Of a stretch of 40,805 bases of DNA, positions 25,060 to 34,178 are shown one piece after another. Source of the stretch: an uncultured Oscillospiraceae bacterium. GTDB lineage: Bacteria > Bacillota > Clostridia > Oscillospirales > Oscillospiraceae. Positions within the stretch are counted from its first letter, which is position 1; each line of letters starts with the position of its first letter. The stretch covers positions 1 to 40,805 of the forward strand of contig CALWYO010000086.1 in the NCBI GenBank assembly GCA_944385785.1, in the 5' to 3' direction. The notes under the pieces were generated by a model that was not told where the DNA came from, made no database searches, and saw only the letters and a list, made by a program, of their open reading frames with translations. The translations under genes were made by a program, and so were the position numbers.

Positions 25060-25647
25060 ATGAATTTTACAAAAGTTGAGTTTATTAAGTCTGCGGCAAG
25101 CCCAAAGGATTTTATATATGACGGCCTGCCGCAGGCCGTATTTGCAGGAAGATCAAACGTGGGTAAATCCTCTGTCATCAACTCGTTGGTAAGACGTAAA
25201 AATTTTGCTCGTGTCGGGTCTCAACCGGGAAAAACATCACAGATAAACTATTTCCTGATAGACTCAAAAGCGTATTTAACTGACCTTCCAGGATACGGTT
25301 ATGCTAAAGTATCCAAAGCAGAAAGAGACCGTTGGGGAAAACTTATGGAGAACTATTTTTCGCAAAACGGTCTTATTACCTTAGGGGTTATGATTGTCGA
25401 TGCCAGACATAAACCCACCAATGATGATATTCTGATGGCAAATTGGTTTAAGGAAGCAGATTGCAGATTTATAATTGTAGCAAATAAAATCGATAAAGTA
25501 AAAAAAAGCGCCATTAATGAGAATGCAGCTGTAATTAGAGAAACACTCGCCCTCTCTGATACGACCCCGTTGATACTGTATTCGGCTGTTACGGGTACAG
25601 GCAGAGGAGAACTAATTGCGGCAATTGAAAACGCACTTGTAATATGA
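25060..25647 (+). CDS. ysxC: Ribosome biogenesis GTP-binding protein YsxC/EngB
   Basis: A 195-aa small GTPase needed for 50S subunit assembly. The motifs are G1 GRSNVGKSS (about 31-39), G2-like QPGKTSQIN, G3 DLPGYGYAK, G4 NKIDK and G5 YSAVTGTG. It starts 19 bases after lon, an arrangement common in Firmicutes. Confidence 0.96.
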   Translation: MNFTKVEFIKSAASPKDFIYDGLPQAVFAGRSNVGKSSVINSLVRRKNFARVGSQPGKTSQINYFLIDSKAYLTDLPGYGYAKVSKAERDRWGKLMENYFSQNGLITLGVMIVDARHKPTNDDILMANWFKEADCRFIIVANKIDKVKKSAINENAAVIRETLALSDTTPLILYSAVTGTGRGELIAAIENALVI

Positions 25648-25659
25648 TAAAATATTGCC

Positions 25660-26331
25660 ATGTTGGAGATTTTAAGAAATTTAGATTGGTCAGTTCTTAC
25701 CAATGTGCTTTTATCGATAATACCTGCGTTAATTTGCATAACTATTCATGAATGCAGCCATGGCTTTGTTGCTCTTAAGCTGGGAGATACAACTGCACGG
25801 GATATGGGAAGACTGACACTTAATCCGTTGAAACATTTTGATATTATCGGATTTGCTATGCTGGCTTTTGCTGGATTTGGATGGGCAAAACCTGTGCCAA
25901 TAAATATGTATAACTTTAAGAATCCAAAAAAGGGTATGGCTGTATCGGCGCTGGCCGGCCCCATTTCAAACATATTGCTGGCAATATTAATGCTTTTTTT
26001 GTATGGGTTGTTGTATGATCTTCTTATGCCTACCGAGGTTGGCTATTATATTATTTACACAATTATAAGAACTGCCTATTTGAGCGTTTCTTTGGCCGTA
26101 TTTAATATTATGCCCATCCCACCCCTTGACGGGTCAAAAGTGGTTTTTTCTCTTATATCAGATCAGGCATATTATAAGCTTATGCGTTATGAGAGATATG
26201 GAATGGTTATCTTACTGGCTTTGGTGCTAACCGGTGTAATGAGCCGGCCGCTTAATAGCGCAGTAGCAAATGTTTTTGATAAGCTCATGTTTGCTGCCCG
26301 TATGGGCATAAGTATCTCCGGGCTTTTTTGA
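25660..26331 (+). CDS. M50 family (site-2 protease-like) membrane metallopeptidase
   Basis: A 223-aa multi-pass protein with the zinc motif HECSH (H30, E31, H34) in the first membrane region and PPLDGSKV supplying the third ligand. It resembles the YwhC group, whose substrates are not well known. It differs from the SpoIVFB-like protein in length and has no M23 partner. It sits directly before scpA, a frequent clostridial neighbour. Confidence 0.9.
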   Translation: MLEILRNLDWSVLTNVLLSIIPALICITIHECSHGFVALKLGDTTARDMGRLTLNPLKHFDIIGFAMLAFAGFGWAKPVPINMYNFKNPKKGMAVSALAGPISNILLAILMLFLYGLLYDLLMPTEVGYYIIYTIIRTAYLSVSLAVFNIMPIPPLDGSKVVFSLISDQAYYKLMRYERYGMVILLALVLTGVMSRPLNSAVANVFDKLMFAARMGISISGLF

Positions 26332-26346
26332 TTTGGGGAGTTGCTA

Positions 26347-27105
26347 ATGGAAAATCCGACTTTCAAGTTGGAGAGAATTGTCAGGACACAATCTGAAGAG
26401 AACTTTGAGGATTTTGAAGGTCCGCTTAATCTTATACTCCAGCTCCTTGCTAAGAATAAAATAGAGATTCAAGACATCCAGATAAGTCAACTTTTGGAGC
26501 AGTATTTAGCTTATTTAGATGAGATGAAAGCGATGGACCTTGAAATTGCCAGTGATTTTGTTGTAATGGCTTCTCACCTTGTATATATTAAAGCTCGCAC
26601 TTTGCTGAGCGCAGGTGAGGAAAATGAAGAACTTGAAGAGCTCCGTCAATCTCTTGAGAAATTAAAAAACCGTGATATTTATTATAGTATCCGAAAGATA
26701 GTTCCATATTTTGAGCAGATGTATTTAAAAGGAGCAGGTACAATTGTAAAACCTCCTGAATACTTGGAACCAGATAAGGGCTATAAATATATCCATGATA
26801 AAAAAGATATTTTAGACGGCGCGATTCGTGCAATGACCCGCGGAAACGTACCACGGACTTTAGATACAAGCAACTTTGCGATACCCAAAAGGATAATATA
26901 CTCTGTTTCTGAAAAGACTAATGAGATAATTGCCAGACTTAAAGGTAGTGGGCCAAAGTATTTGGAATTAATCTTTAAAGAAAGTCATAGTCGTACGGAA
27001 GTTGTAGCTACTTTTTTAGCGGTTCTTGAATTATGCAAATCAGGTGCTGTTAAGTTAGAAGGCGATGGAAAGAAAGCCATGCTAACTTATGTGGACGGTA
27101 CTTAA
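26347..27105 (+). CDS. scpA: Segregation and condensation protein A
   Basis: The 252-aa kleisin subunit bridges SMC heads in the bacterial condensin complex. Near the N-terminus, FEGPLNLILQLLAKNKIEI is the family signature, and ASDFVVMASHLVYIKARTLL follows. The C-terminus forms a winged-helix-like region. ATG 26347 is chosen over the upstream TTG because GGGGAG (26335-26340) is properly spaced. Confidence 0.95.
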   Translation: MENPTFKLERIVRTQSEENFEDFEGPLNLILQLLAKNKIEIQDIQISQLLEQYLAYLDEMKAMDLEIASDFVVMASHLVYIKARTLLSAGEENEELEELRQSLEKLKNRDIYYSIRKIVPYFEQMYLKGAGTIVKPPEYLEPDKGYKYIHDKKDILDGAIRAMTRGNVPRTLDTSNFAIPKRIIYSVSEKTNEIIARLKGSGPKYLELIFKESHSRTEVVATFLAVLELCKSGAVKLEGDGKKAMLTYVDGT

Positions 27106-27117
27106 AAGGAAATCTAT

Positions 27118-27678
27118 ATGGAGATACGTGATTTAGAGGGAATAATAGAAGGGGTGCTTTTTGCATCTGGCGAGCCAGTGGCCATTCAGCGATTGTCTGC
27201 TGTATTGGGTGTCCCTGAAGATGTTGTGACTGATACTGCTGCCAGAATAGCGGATAGACTGGCATTTGAGCGAAGGGGAATACGTCTTGTCAGACTGGAC
27301 GATACGCTTCAGCTGTGTTCAGCTCCCGAATATAGCGACTATATAAGAATTGCACTTGAAACCAGAAAACCACCAAAACTTACTCAGACGGCTTTGGAAG
27401 TTTTGGCCATAGTAGCGTATTTTCAGCCTGTTACCAGAGCTTTTATTGAACAGGTCAGAGGCATTGACAGTTCATATACTGTAGGTGTACTTGTTGATAG
27501 AGAGCTGATAGAACCATGCGGCCATGCGGATGCTCCTGGCAGACCAGTCATGTTCCGCACTACCAAAAACTTTTTGCGGACTTTTGGAATTTCGTCTTTG
27601 GAGGAATTGCCTGAACTTCCAACTCAGGAGCTATCTGAAGAAAATGGGCAGATTAAGATATCACAGGGATCATCATAA
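27118..27678 (+). CDS. scpB: Segregation and condensation protein B
   Basis: A 186-aa winged-helix dimer that joins ScpA and SMC in chromosome condensation. Typical are EGVLFASGEPV near the N-terminus and LTQTALEVLAIVAYFQPVTR with IRG-type VRGIDSSY in the second domain, then GRPVMFRTTKNFLRTFG. It follows scpA by 12 bases. Confidence 0.95.
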   Translation: MEIRDLEGIIEGVLFASGEPVAIQRLSAVLGVPEDVVTDTAARIADRLAFERRGIRLVRLDDTLQLCSAPEYSDYIRIALETRKPPKLTQTALEVLAIVAYFQPVTRAFIEQVRGIDSSYTVGVLVDRELIEPCGHADAPGRPVMFRTTKNFLRTFGISSLEELPELPTQELSEENGQIKISQGSS

Positions 27679-27736
27679 TACCTGTTTTCAAGCGAACAAC
27701 CTAAATCTGCATGTATATTACTAATCCCTGTAAATA

Positions 27737-28369
27737 ATGGGTGGATTAATGACTGTTGTAATTATTTTTGCGTGTATTTTAATACTGCTGTTACTTCTTG
27801 CGCTGCTAAGAGTCGGCGTTGGGATAAAATATGAAGAAGGTTTTTTTGTATCCGCTAAAGTCGCTTTTCTTAAATTTAGTATTTATCCGCGGAAGAGAAA
27901 AAAGAAAAAGCATAGTCATGTAGAAAAAACACATGTGTCGGAAGAAACAACCACCAAAGGCGATTCTGCAGAGCAGAGCAAAATAGAGAAATTTTTCAAT
28001 ATGGTTGATCCGATATTAAAAGCGGTGGGCAGATTGAGGAGAAAACTCAGTGTAAACTGTTTAACCCTACATGTAACAGTGGGAGCTCCTGATCCCTTTG
28101 AGGCAGCTATGAAATTTGGAAAAATATCTGCCTCAATAGGTGCACTAACACCTGTTTTTGAAAATACTTTGAATATAAAAAAAAGAAATATATCCACTGA
28201 TATCGATTTTCAAGCAGAAGAAGATAAAATATTCTTCTTTATTGATCTTTCTATATCTGTGTGGGAGATAATATATGTTGTTTGTGCATTGGTCCCGCTT
28301 ATGGCGATCAATAAACCGACAAAAGAAATAGGAGAGGTGAAAAATAATGGACAAGCATCGCATAAGTGA
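27737..28369 (+). CDS. DUF2953 membrane protein
   Basis: A roughly 210-aa protein with an N-terminal membrane helix (VVIIFACILILLLLLALL), a lysine-rich stretch (RKRKKKKH) and a DUF2953-like body that includes FNMVDPILKAVGRLRRK. The start is ambiguous: ATG 27737 has no ribosome site, while ATG 27749 follows GGGTGGA closely. DUF2953 genes commonly precede ytfJ in spore formers. Its end overlaps ytfJ by 23 bases. Function unknown. Confidence 0.8.
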   Translation: MGGLMTVVIIFACILILLLLLALLRVGVGIKYEEGFFVSAKVAFLKFSIYPRKRKKKKHSHVEKTHVSEETTTKGDSAEQSKIEKFFNMVDPILKAVGRLRRKLSVNCLTLHVTVGAPDPFEAAMKFGKISASIGALTPVFENTLNIKKRNISTDIDFQAEEDKIFFFIDLSISVWEIIYVVCALVPLMAINKPTKEIGEVKNNGQASHK

Positions 28370-28742
28370 ACTTATGGAAACTGTTATGGGAAAACTCCAC
28401 GATATGGTCGATGTCAGCACTGTAATTGGTGAGTCGATTACAACTCCTGATGGAATAACCATCATACCTGTTTCTAAAGTGAGTTTTGGATTTGCATCTG
28501 GAGGTTCTGACTTCAGTGGTAAACAACCAAGCAACCAGAATGGGTTGCCTTTTGGCGGAGGTGCAGGAGCAGGTGTAAAAATAAACCCTGTAGCTTTTGT
28601 TGTAATCAAAGAGGGAAATGTCCGTGTACTAAATATTGACGCGCCTGCTTCAACTGCTGTTGACAGGATAATTGAGAATGCGCCTGATATTATTGACAAG
28701 ATAACAGATATATTTAAAAAAGATCAGACTGATAATGTCTGA
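28347..28742 (+). CDS. ytfJ: GerW family sporulation protein YtfJ
   Basis: A 131-aa protein with VIGESITTPDGITIIPVSKVSFGFASGG split over its core, a glycine-rich loop (FGGGAGAGVKINPVAFVV) and a short helical tail, all standard for YtfJ. In Bacillus it is a spore protein made in the forespore. ATG 28347 follows GGAGAGG and lies inside the end of the DUF2953 gene. Confidence 0.93.
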   Translation: MDKHRISELMETVMGKLHDMVDVSTVIGESITTPDGITIIPVSKVSFGFASGGSDFSGKQPSNQNGLPFGGGAGAGVKINPVAFVVIKEGNVRVLNIDAPASTAVDRIIENAPDIIDKITDIFKKDQTDNV

Positions 28743-28744
28743 AT

Positions 28745-28796
28745 ATATATAACCCCTTTACGGCAATAATATATTGCGTGCGAGGTGGTTATATAT
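28745..28796 (+). promoter_or_regulatory. Structured leader enclosing the dacF ribosome site
   Basis: ATATATAACC (28745-28754) and GGTTATATAT (28787-28796) form outer arms. Between them GCAATA/TATTGC (28763-28768, 28772-28777) form an inner hairpin. The ribosome site GAGGTGG (28782-28788) lies in or against the right arm. Folding would hide the start site of dacF. Confidence 0.4.
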
Positions 28797-28797
28797 C

Positions 28798-29934
28798 ATG
28801 CTGAAGAAAACTATTTCAGTTACCGCCGCCATTATCCTACTGGCGGCGGTAACTGTTGACAATATCTTTGCGACTTCAATTTCGGCTGAGTGTGCGATAC
28901 TTTATGAAGCTGAAACCGGAACAGTATTGTATGAAAAAAATCCAGATAGGCAAATGCTTATAGCAAGTACAACAAAGATTATGACGGCTCTTGTTGCATT
29001 GGAGAATTCTGATTGCGATGATATTGTAACTATTCCATCGCAATGCGAGGGAATAGAGGGATCTTCTATGTATTTAAAAGCAGGAGAGAAATTATCGCTT
29101 AAGACACTTCTTTATGGATTACTTCTTGAATCAGGAAACGATGCAGCTGTGGCAATAGCAATTCACACCGCTGGAACTGTGGAAAAATTTGCTGAACTTA
29201 TGAATGCCAGAGCGCAGGAGCTTGGGTGCACAAATACTCACTTTGTAAACCCCAATGGATTAGATGCGGATGATCATTATTCCAGCGCCAGAGATTTGGC
29301 ACTGATTATGGCAGAGGCAATGAATAGTAAAGTATTTAAGCAGATTGTCTCAACAAAGACTTTTACTGCCGAAGGAAGGACTTTTTCTAATCATAATAAG
29401 CTTCTCTGGTCATATGAGGGAATGGTGGGAGGAAAAACAGGTTATACCAAAAGTGCCGGACGTACTCTGGTTACTTGTGCACAGCGTAACGGGATGACTG
29501 TAATCTGCGTAACATTAAACGATGGTGATGATTGGAATGATCACATAAATCTGCTTGATAGCGCGTTTAACAATTGGGAACTGAAGACTATCTGCGTCGC
29601 TGGAGAGGTGATTGGAGATGTACCAGTAATTTCGGGTGTAGAAAAGAGCGTAGGTATCTCGACTCTGGAGACTAAGAAAGTCCTTTTGGAAAAAGGAAGC
29701 AGTATTACAATCGACCTGCAAGTTCCCGAATTTGTATACGCTGAAGTAAATGAAGGCGACTTTGCTGGAAAACTGCTGGCATATGTAAATGACAGCGAAA
29801 TATATACAACGCAAATAGTTTTTTCTGATTCTGTAAGTAAAAATTTTTCTGAGAGACTATCAATGTGGGAACGGTTAAAAAAGTCGATTGTAGGTACTTC
29901 TGCATTGGAAACTGATAAGTTGGGAAGGCGATAG
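28798..29934 (+). CDS. dacF: D-alanyl-D-alanine carboxypeptidase (DacF-type)
   Basis: A 378-aa secreted penicillin-binding protein that trims the terminal D-alanine of peptidoglycan stem peptides. A signal peptide occupies residues 1 to about 25 (MLKKT start, ending IFA). Active-site motifs are S57-T-T-K60, S112-G-N114 and K213-T-G. A PBP5-like C-terminal domain follows and the tail is amphipathic. ATG 28798 is preferred to the earlier TTG because of GAGGTGG upstream. Position between ytfJ and a pseudouridine synthase, with scpAB nearby, is typical of spore-forming clostridia. The signal-peptide codons contain a perfect hairpin, listed separately. Confidence 0.95.
   Translation: MLKKTISVTAAIILLAAVTVDNIFATSISAECAILYEAETGTVLYEKNPDRQMLIASTTKIMTALVALENSDCDDIVTIPSQCEGIEGSSMYLKAGEKLSLKTLLYGLLLESGNDAAVAIAIHTAGTVEKFAELMNARAQELGCTNTHFVNPNGLDADDHYSSARDLALIMAEAMNSKVFKQIVSTKTFTAEGRTFSNHNKLLWSYEGMVGGKTGYTKSAGRTLVTCAQRNGMTVICVTLNDGDDWNDHINLLDSAFNNWELKTICVAGEVIGDVPVISGVEKSVGISTLETKKVLLEKGSSITIDLQVPEFVYAEVNEGDFAGKLLAYVNDSEIYTTQIVFSDSVSKNFSERLSMWERLKKSIVGTSALETDKLGRR
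28817..28855 (+). repeat. 15-bp perfect inverted repeat in the dacF signal-peptide codons
   Basis: CAGTTACCGCCGCCA (28817-28831) recurs as its reverse complement at 28841-28855 with a nine-base loop. It starts 20 bases into the gene. The stem is GC-rich and the encoded residues VTAAIILLAAVT are themselves nearly a palindrome. No T-run follows. Confidence 0.7.
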
Positions 29935-29937
29935 ATA

Positions 29938-30648
29938 TTGGAGGAACGTATACAAAAGATTATTGCGGCGCGTGAAAAGATCTCGCGCCGCAATGCCGAA
30001 AAGCTTATTGCCGATGGGCGTGTTTCTGTTAATGGAGTAATTGTTAACTTAGGTGCGAAGGCTAACGTCAGTTATGACCATATTTGTATTGATGGTAGAG
30101 AAATCGCGTCGGACGATAATAAGAAAATATACATAGCTTTAAATAAGCCGACAGGATATGTCACTACAATGCACGATGACAAAGGCCGGCATATAGTTTC
30201 AGAGTTGGTAATGGATATACCACAAAGAGTGTATCCAATAGGTCGTTTGGATATTAATTCCGAGGGGCTCCTACTTATGACAAATGACGGAGATTTTGCA
30301 AATATGGTTATGCACCCATCATTTGCAAAGGAAAAAACATACAGGGTATTTGTTGACGGAAATGTTCAAGCGGGAGTAGATTTATTAAAAAAGCCAATAG
30401 AGCTTGATGGAAAATTAATTTCAAAGCCTTTAGTAAAAATAATTAAAGATTCAGGAAATAGTGGAGTCTTAGAAATAACTATCCATGAAGGAAGAAACCG
30501 TCAGATACGCCGGATGTGCAGTTTTGCCGGCTTAAAAGTTAGAAAACTTGTGAGAATTGCTATTGGCCCCATCAAGTTGGGACGTCTAAAAAGTGGCACG
30601 TGGAGAAATTTAACTTATGAAGAAATAAACAAAATACGAAGTATTTGA
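29938..30648 (+). CDS. rluB: RsuA/RluB-type pseudouridine synthase
   Basis: A 236-aa enzyme that isomerises uridine in rRNA. An N-terminal S4 RNA-binding domain (about 1-60, with SRRNAEKLIADGRVSVNG) is followed by the catalytic domain with D105 in PIGRLDINSEGLLLMTNDGD and EGRNRQIRRM near the end. The TTG start at 29938 follows GGGAAGG; the nearby GGAGG is inside the coding region. RluB (23S U2605) is the likely member but RsuA-like specificity cannot be excluded. Confidence 0.9.
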   Translation: MEERIQKIIAAREKISRRNAEKLIADGRVSVNGVIVNLGAKANVSYDHICIDGREIASDDNKKIYIALNKPTGYVTTMHDDKGRHIVSELVMDIPQRVYPIGRLDINSEGLLLMTNDGDFANMVMHPSFAKEKTYRVFVDGNVQAGVDLLKKPIELDGKLISKPLVKIIKDSGNSGVLEITIHEGRNRQIRRMCSFAGLKVRKLVRIAIGPIKLGRLKSGTWRNLTYEEINKIRSI

Positions 30649-30690
30649 TTCATTTATGCAAGAATATTTTTATGAAATTGCAATATGTTC

Positions 30691-30718
30691 TTGAAAAAAT
30701 ATAAAAATTAATTATAAT
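30691..30718 (+). promoter_or_regulatory. Promoter of the RpiR-type regulator gene
   Basis: TTGAAA (30691-30696) and TATAAT (30713-30718) are spaced 16; the start would fall near 30725. Confidence 0.7.
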
Positions 30719-30787
30719 GTTAGTGTTGTATCTATTTGATATAACCTGATGTGTAGTGCATTTAATGGTTTTATTGGAGATGTTTTT

Positions 30788-31645
30788 ATGGATAAGGATG
30801 TCCTTGCGGCAATAAATTCTGTTTCGCCTACTTTTTCTAAAGGTCAGCGGCGTATTGCCAATTACATAACTGAGAACTACGATAAGGCTGCTTTCATGAC
30901 TGCTGGTAAACTTGGCGCAGCCGCTGGAGTCTCCGAATCTACGGTGGTCCGATTTGCTGCCGATTTAGGGTATGAAGGATATCCTGAGATGAGGAGAGCT
31001 CTCCAGGAACTTATAAAAAACAGACTGACTACGGTGCAGAGAATAGAAGTCGCCAGGGGTACAATTGCGGGAAGAGATGTTCTAGATAATGTATTAACTT
31101 CTGATGCTGACAAGATACGCCGTACTCTTGAGGATATAGACAGGGATGCCTTTTCAAAAGCTGTAGAAGCCATAACTTCAGCGCGGACTATTTACGTTAT
31201 TGGACTTCGTTCATCTTCCGCACTTGCAGGATTTCTTGGGTTTTATTTGAATTTACTCTTCCCAGATGTCCGAGTTGTAAATCAAAGTGCCGCCAGTGAA
31301 ATTTATGAGCAGATACTTCATATTTCCACAGGCGATGTTTGCATTGCCATAAGTTTTCCCAGATATTCTAAGAAAACAATTATGGCAATGAAATTTGCAA
31401 AAGATAAAGGTGCAACGGTTGTAGGAATTACTGATACTGCTTCATCCCTTGTAGCCCACAGCGCAGATATAAAACTCTATGCAAGAAGCGAAATGGTTTC
31501 GTTTTTAGATTCTCTTGTGGCACCTCTGAGCTTGATCAACGCGATAGTAGTTGCGGCTGCTGAGAGTTCAGGACGAGATTTAGAGTCTAACTTTGAGAAT
31601 CTAGAAAAGATCTGGGCTGAATATGAAGTATATGAAAAATACTGA
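30788..31645 (+). CDS. MurR/RpiR family transcriptional regulator
   Basis: A 285-aa regulator with an N-terminal HTH_6 domain (GKLGAAAGVSESTVVRFAAD at about 42-61) and a C-terminal SIS sugar-phosphate-binding domain (about 125-260; YVIGLRSSSALAGFLG and ISFPRYSKKT). The ligand is unknown. No sugar gene is adjacent; the co-transcribed downstream gene is a flavoprotein. ATG 30788 follows GGAGA by seven bases. Confidence 0.92.
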   Translation: MDKDVLAAINSVSPTFSKGQRRIANYITENYDKAAFMTAGKLGAAAGVSESTVVRFAADLGYEGYPEMRRALQELIKNRLTTVQRIEVARGTIAGRDVLDNVLTSDADKIRRTLEDIDRDAFSKAVEAITSARTIYVIGLRSSSALAGFLGFYLNLLFPDVRVVNQSAASEIYEQILHISTGDVCIAISFPRYSKKTIMAMKFAKDKGATVVGITDTASSLVAHSADIKLYARSEMVSFLDSLVAPLSLINAIVVAAAESSGRDLESNFENLEKIWAEYEVYEKY

Positions 31646-32882
31646 ATTTGACATCGTTGTTGTTGGCGGCGGTGCGGCTGGTCTTTTAGCCTCAGGTCTT
31701 GTGTCACATAGCGGCTTGAGAGTAGCTCTTTTAGAAAAGAATAATGTAGTTGGACGTAAGCTTAGTATCACTGGAAAAGGCCGCTGCAATGTAACCAACA
31801 ATACGACCCCTGAGGAAGTTATACGTAATACAGCTACTAACGGCAAATTTTTATATAGTTCCATATTTGGCTTTACTCCTGAGGATGCTATGAGCTTTTT
31901 TCAGAGTCTGGGTGTGGAACTAAAGACAGAACGTGGTAGAAGAGTATTTCCCGCTTCAGATAAAGCTGGAGACGTTGTTGCTGCTCTGCGCCACTTTACA
32001 ATTTCAAGTGGAACAAAGTTATTTAATACTACTGCTACCAGTATTGAAGTGTCTAATGAGGCAGTGTTATCCGTGTTGACTAGCGATGGGGTGTTCAACG
32101 CTGAAAATGTGATATTATGTACAGGCGGCATGTCTTATCCAGGAACTGGGTCAACAGGTGACGGATACAGGATGGCTGCTGCACTAGGGCACAGAATAGT
32201 TACCCCAATGCCTTCATTGGTTCCACTTGAAGAAAATGGTGGACTATGTAGGCGTATGCAGGGGCTATCCCTAAAAAATGTACGTATGTCAGTTTTTGAT
32301 AAAAACCACAGGAAGATTTATCAGGAACAAGGAGAGCTGATGTTTACCCACTTTGGACTGTCCGGCCCGCTGGTTCTCTCCGCAAGCGCCCACCTTAAAA
32401 ATTACAAGGAATCAAGTTACTACGTTTCTATTGACCTTAAGCCGGCGCTGGATGAAAAAAAACTTGATGCACGTATATTAAGGGACTTTTCCAAATTTGC
32501 TAATAGAGATGCAGTTAATGCTATTTCTGAGCTTGTTCCTCACAGTATGATCCATGTAATTCTTGATCTGGCAGAAATCTCGCCAATAACAAAAACAAAC
32601 TCCATAACTAAAATGCAACGTCATAATCTTTTGAAGATACTAAAAGATTTCCGTATAAGTATTAAAGGTCCTCGTCCAATAAGTGAGGCAGTGATAACTT
32701 CAGGCGGAATCGATGTAAAAGAGATTAATCCGAAAACTATGGAATCTCGTATTGTGCATGGCTTATTTTTTGCTGGTGAAATAATTGACGTTGACGCATA
32801 CACAGGAGGGTATAATTTACAGATAGCCTGGTCAACGGCTTATGCGGCAGCATCAGCAATAATTGGAGGTCAAAACAGATGA
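31623..32882 (+). CDS. BaiN/HI0933-like FAD-dependent oxidoreductase
   Basis: A 419-aa flavoprotein. The Rossmann dinucleotide motif is VVVGGGAAGLLA (about 11-22). KNNVVGRKLSITGKGRCNVT and the late GGYNLQIAWSTAYAA are characteristic of the HI0933 family. BaiN-like enzymes act on bile-acid intermediates in some gut clostridia, but the family is widespread and a housekeeping redox role is equally possible. It overlaps the regulator gene by 23 bases and cmk by four. Confidence 0.9.
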   Translation: MKYMKNTEFDIVVVGGGAAGLLASGLVSHSGLRVALLEKNNVVGRKLSITGKGRCNVTNNTTPEEVIRNTATNGKFLYSSIFGFTPEDAMSFFQSLGVELKTERGRRVFPASDKAGDVVAALRHFTISSGTKLFNTTATSIEVSNEAVLSVLTSDGVFNAENVILCTGGMSYPGTGSTGDGYRMAAALGHRIVTPMPSLVPLEENGGLCRRMQGLSLKNVRMSVFDKNHRKIYQEQGELMFTHFGLSGPLVLSASAHLKNYKESSYYVSIDLKPALDEKKLDARILRDFSKFANRDAVNAISELVPHSMIHVILDLAEISPITKTNSITKMQRHNLLKILKDFRISIKGPRPISEAVITSGGIDVKEINPKTMESRIVHGLFFAGEIIDVDAYTGGYNLQIAWSTAYAAASAIIGGQNR

Positions 32883-33535
32883 AAATAGCGATTGATGGTC
32901 CTTCTGGAGCTGGAAAGTCTACACTTGCGAGAATGGTAGCTAAGAAATTAGGATACTTATATGTTGACACTGGTGCTCTCTACAGATGCATAGCTCTTTA
33001 TGCTATTCGTAATGATGTTGCGACGAAAGATTGCCGAGCGGTGTGTGAAATGCTCCCTGAGATTACAGTTGAGTTACGCTATGATGAAGACGGTTTTCAA
33101 CGCATGTTTCTTAATGGATTAGATGTTACCGAAGATATAAGGAAACCAGAGGTTTCAATGGCGGCTTCTGATGTTTCTTCTATACCAGATGTGCGTAAGT
33201 TTCTTCTTAAGTTGCAGCGAGACATAGCCGACAAAAACAATGTTGTTATGGACGGCCGAGATATAGGAACAGTAGTTCTTCCGAACGCTGAAGTAAAAAT
33301 ATTTCTTACTGCTTCACCTGAAATAAGAGCAGAGAGAAGACATAAAGAACTGGTAGAAAAAGGGCTCAAAATATCGTATACAGATGTTCTGCGTGATATC
33401 AAAGCCCGAGATATGCAAGATATTAGCAGGGAAATTGCCCCACTAAAAGCTGCCGATGATGCAATTATTTTAGATACAACGAATTGCTCACTTGAAGATA
33501 GTTTAAAAATGTTAATTGACGTCATTCGGGGGTGA
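32879..33535 (+). CDS. cmk: Cytidylate kinase
   Basis: A 218-aa nucleotide kinase phosphorylating CMP and dCMP. The P-loop GPSGAGKST (7-15) opens the protein, the NMP-binding insert follows, and DGRDIGTVVLPNA is a family hallmark. ATG 32879 overlaps the previous stop (ATGA) with GGAGG upstream. Gene order cmk-plsC-ispH/rpsA is common in clostridia. Confidence 0.96.
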   Translation: MKIAIDGPSGAGKSTLARMVAKKLGYLYVDTGALYRCIALYAIRNDVATKDCRAVCEMLPEITVELRYDEDGFQRMFLNGLDVTEDIRKPEVSMAASDVSSIPDVRKFLLKLQRDIADKNNVVMDGRDIGTVVLPNAEVKIFLTASPEIRAERRHKELVEKGLKISYTDVLRDIKARDMQDISREIAPLKAADDAIILDTTNCSLEDSLKMLIDVIRG

Positions 33536-33540
33536 TTCTT

Positions 33541-34134
33541 TTGGATATGGAGAGTGTGCGATATAAAATATATCGTTTTTTTGCGGTACTTACATTGGGT
33601 ATAGTTTATCCGTTTAAAGCGTTAGGGAGAGAAAATGTGCCTGAAGGCGCGGCCGTTGTATGTGCCAACCATTCTAGCTGGAAGGATCCAATTTATCTTG
33701 CTTTTGCTGTCCCAGGTAAATATCATATGTGTATTATGGCAAAAGAGGAGCTTTTTAGACATAAGTTTTTTGCGGCTTTTTTTAAATCAATCGGTACCTT
33801 TCCAGTAAATCGTGCGACTACTGATATGTATGCAATGAAAACGGCCTTGGGATATCTTAGAAAGGGAAAAAAATTAGCCATATTCCCAGAGGGAACACGT
33901 ACTTCTGAAGATGGAGATGTAGCTCCAAAGATTGGAGCCATCCGCATGGCTGAAAAGGTTGGTGCACCGTTGCTTCCAGTTTATATTCCACGCAATAAAA
34001 GGAATTTTCGTAGAACAAAAATTATTATTGGAAAGCCATTTTATGTATCTGACCTGAAAACAAAAAAGGATAAGCGAGACTACGAGCAATTGGCTGAAGA
34101 ACTTATGGAACGAATATACAGTCTAGGGAAATAA
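33541..34134 (+). CDS. plsC: 1-acyl-sn-glycerol-3-phosphate acyltransferase
   Basis: A 197-aa membrane-associated enzyme making phosphatidic acid. The acyltransferase motifs are NHSSWKDP (the HxxxxD catalytic pair) and FPEGTRT. TTG 33541 is favoured because GGGGGTGA (33528-33535) lies five bases upstream. The alternative GTG 33532 lies inside that site and overlaps the cmk stop. Confidence 0.92.
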   Translation: MDMESVRYKIYRFFAVLTLGIVYPFKALGRENVPEGAAVVCANHSSWKDPIYLAFAVPGKYHMCIMAKEELFRHKFFAAFFKSIGTFPVNRATTDMYAMKTALGYLRKGKKLAIFPEGTRTSEDGDVAPKIGAIRMAEKVGAPLLPVYIPRNKRNFRRTKIIIGKPFYVSDLKTKKDKRDYEQLAEELMERIYSLGK

Positions 34135-34178
34135 GGAAAAATTATTTATACATAATACTTTGAGATTGGAAACCAAAT

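Noticed and set aside
28145..28699. 184-codon minus-strand ORF across DUF2953 and ytfJ
   Set aside because: Crosses two real genes in the antisense direction and has a low-complexity, membrane-like composition typical of shadows.
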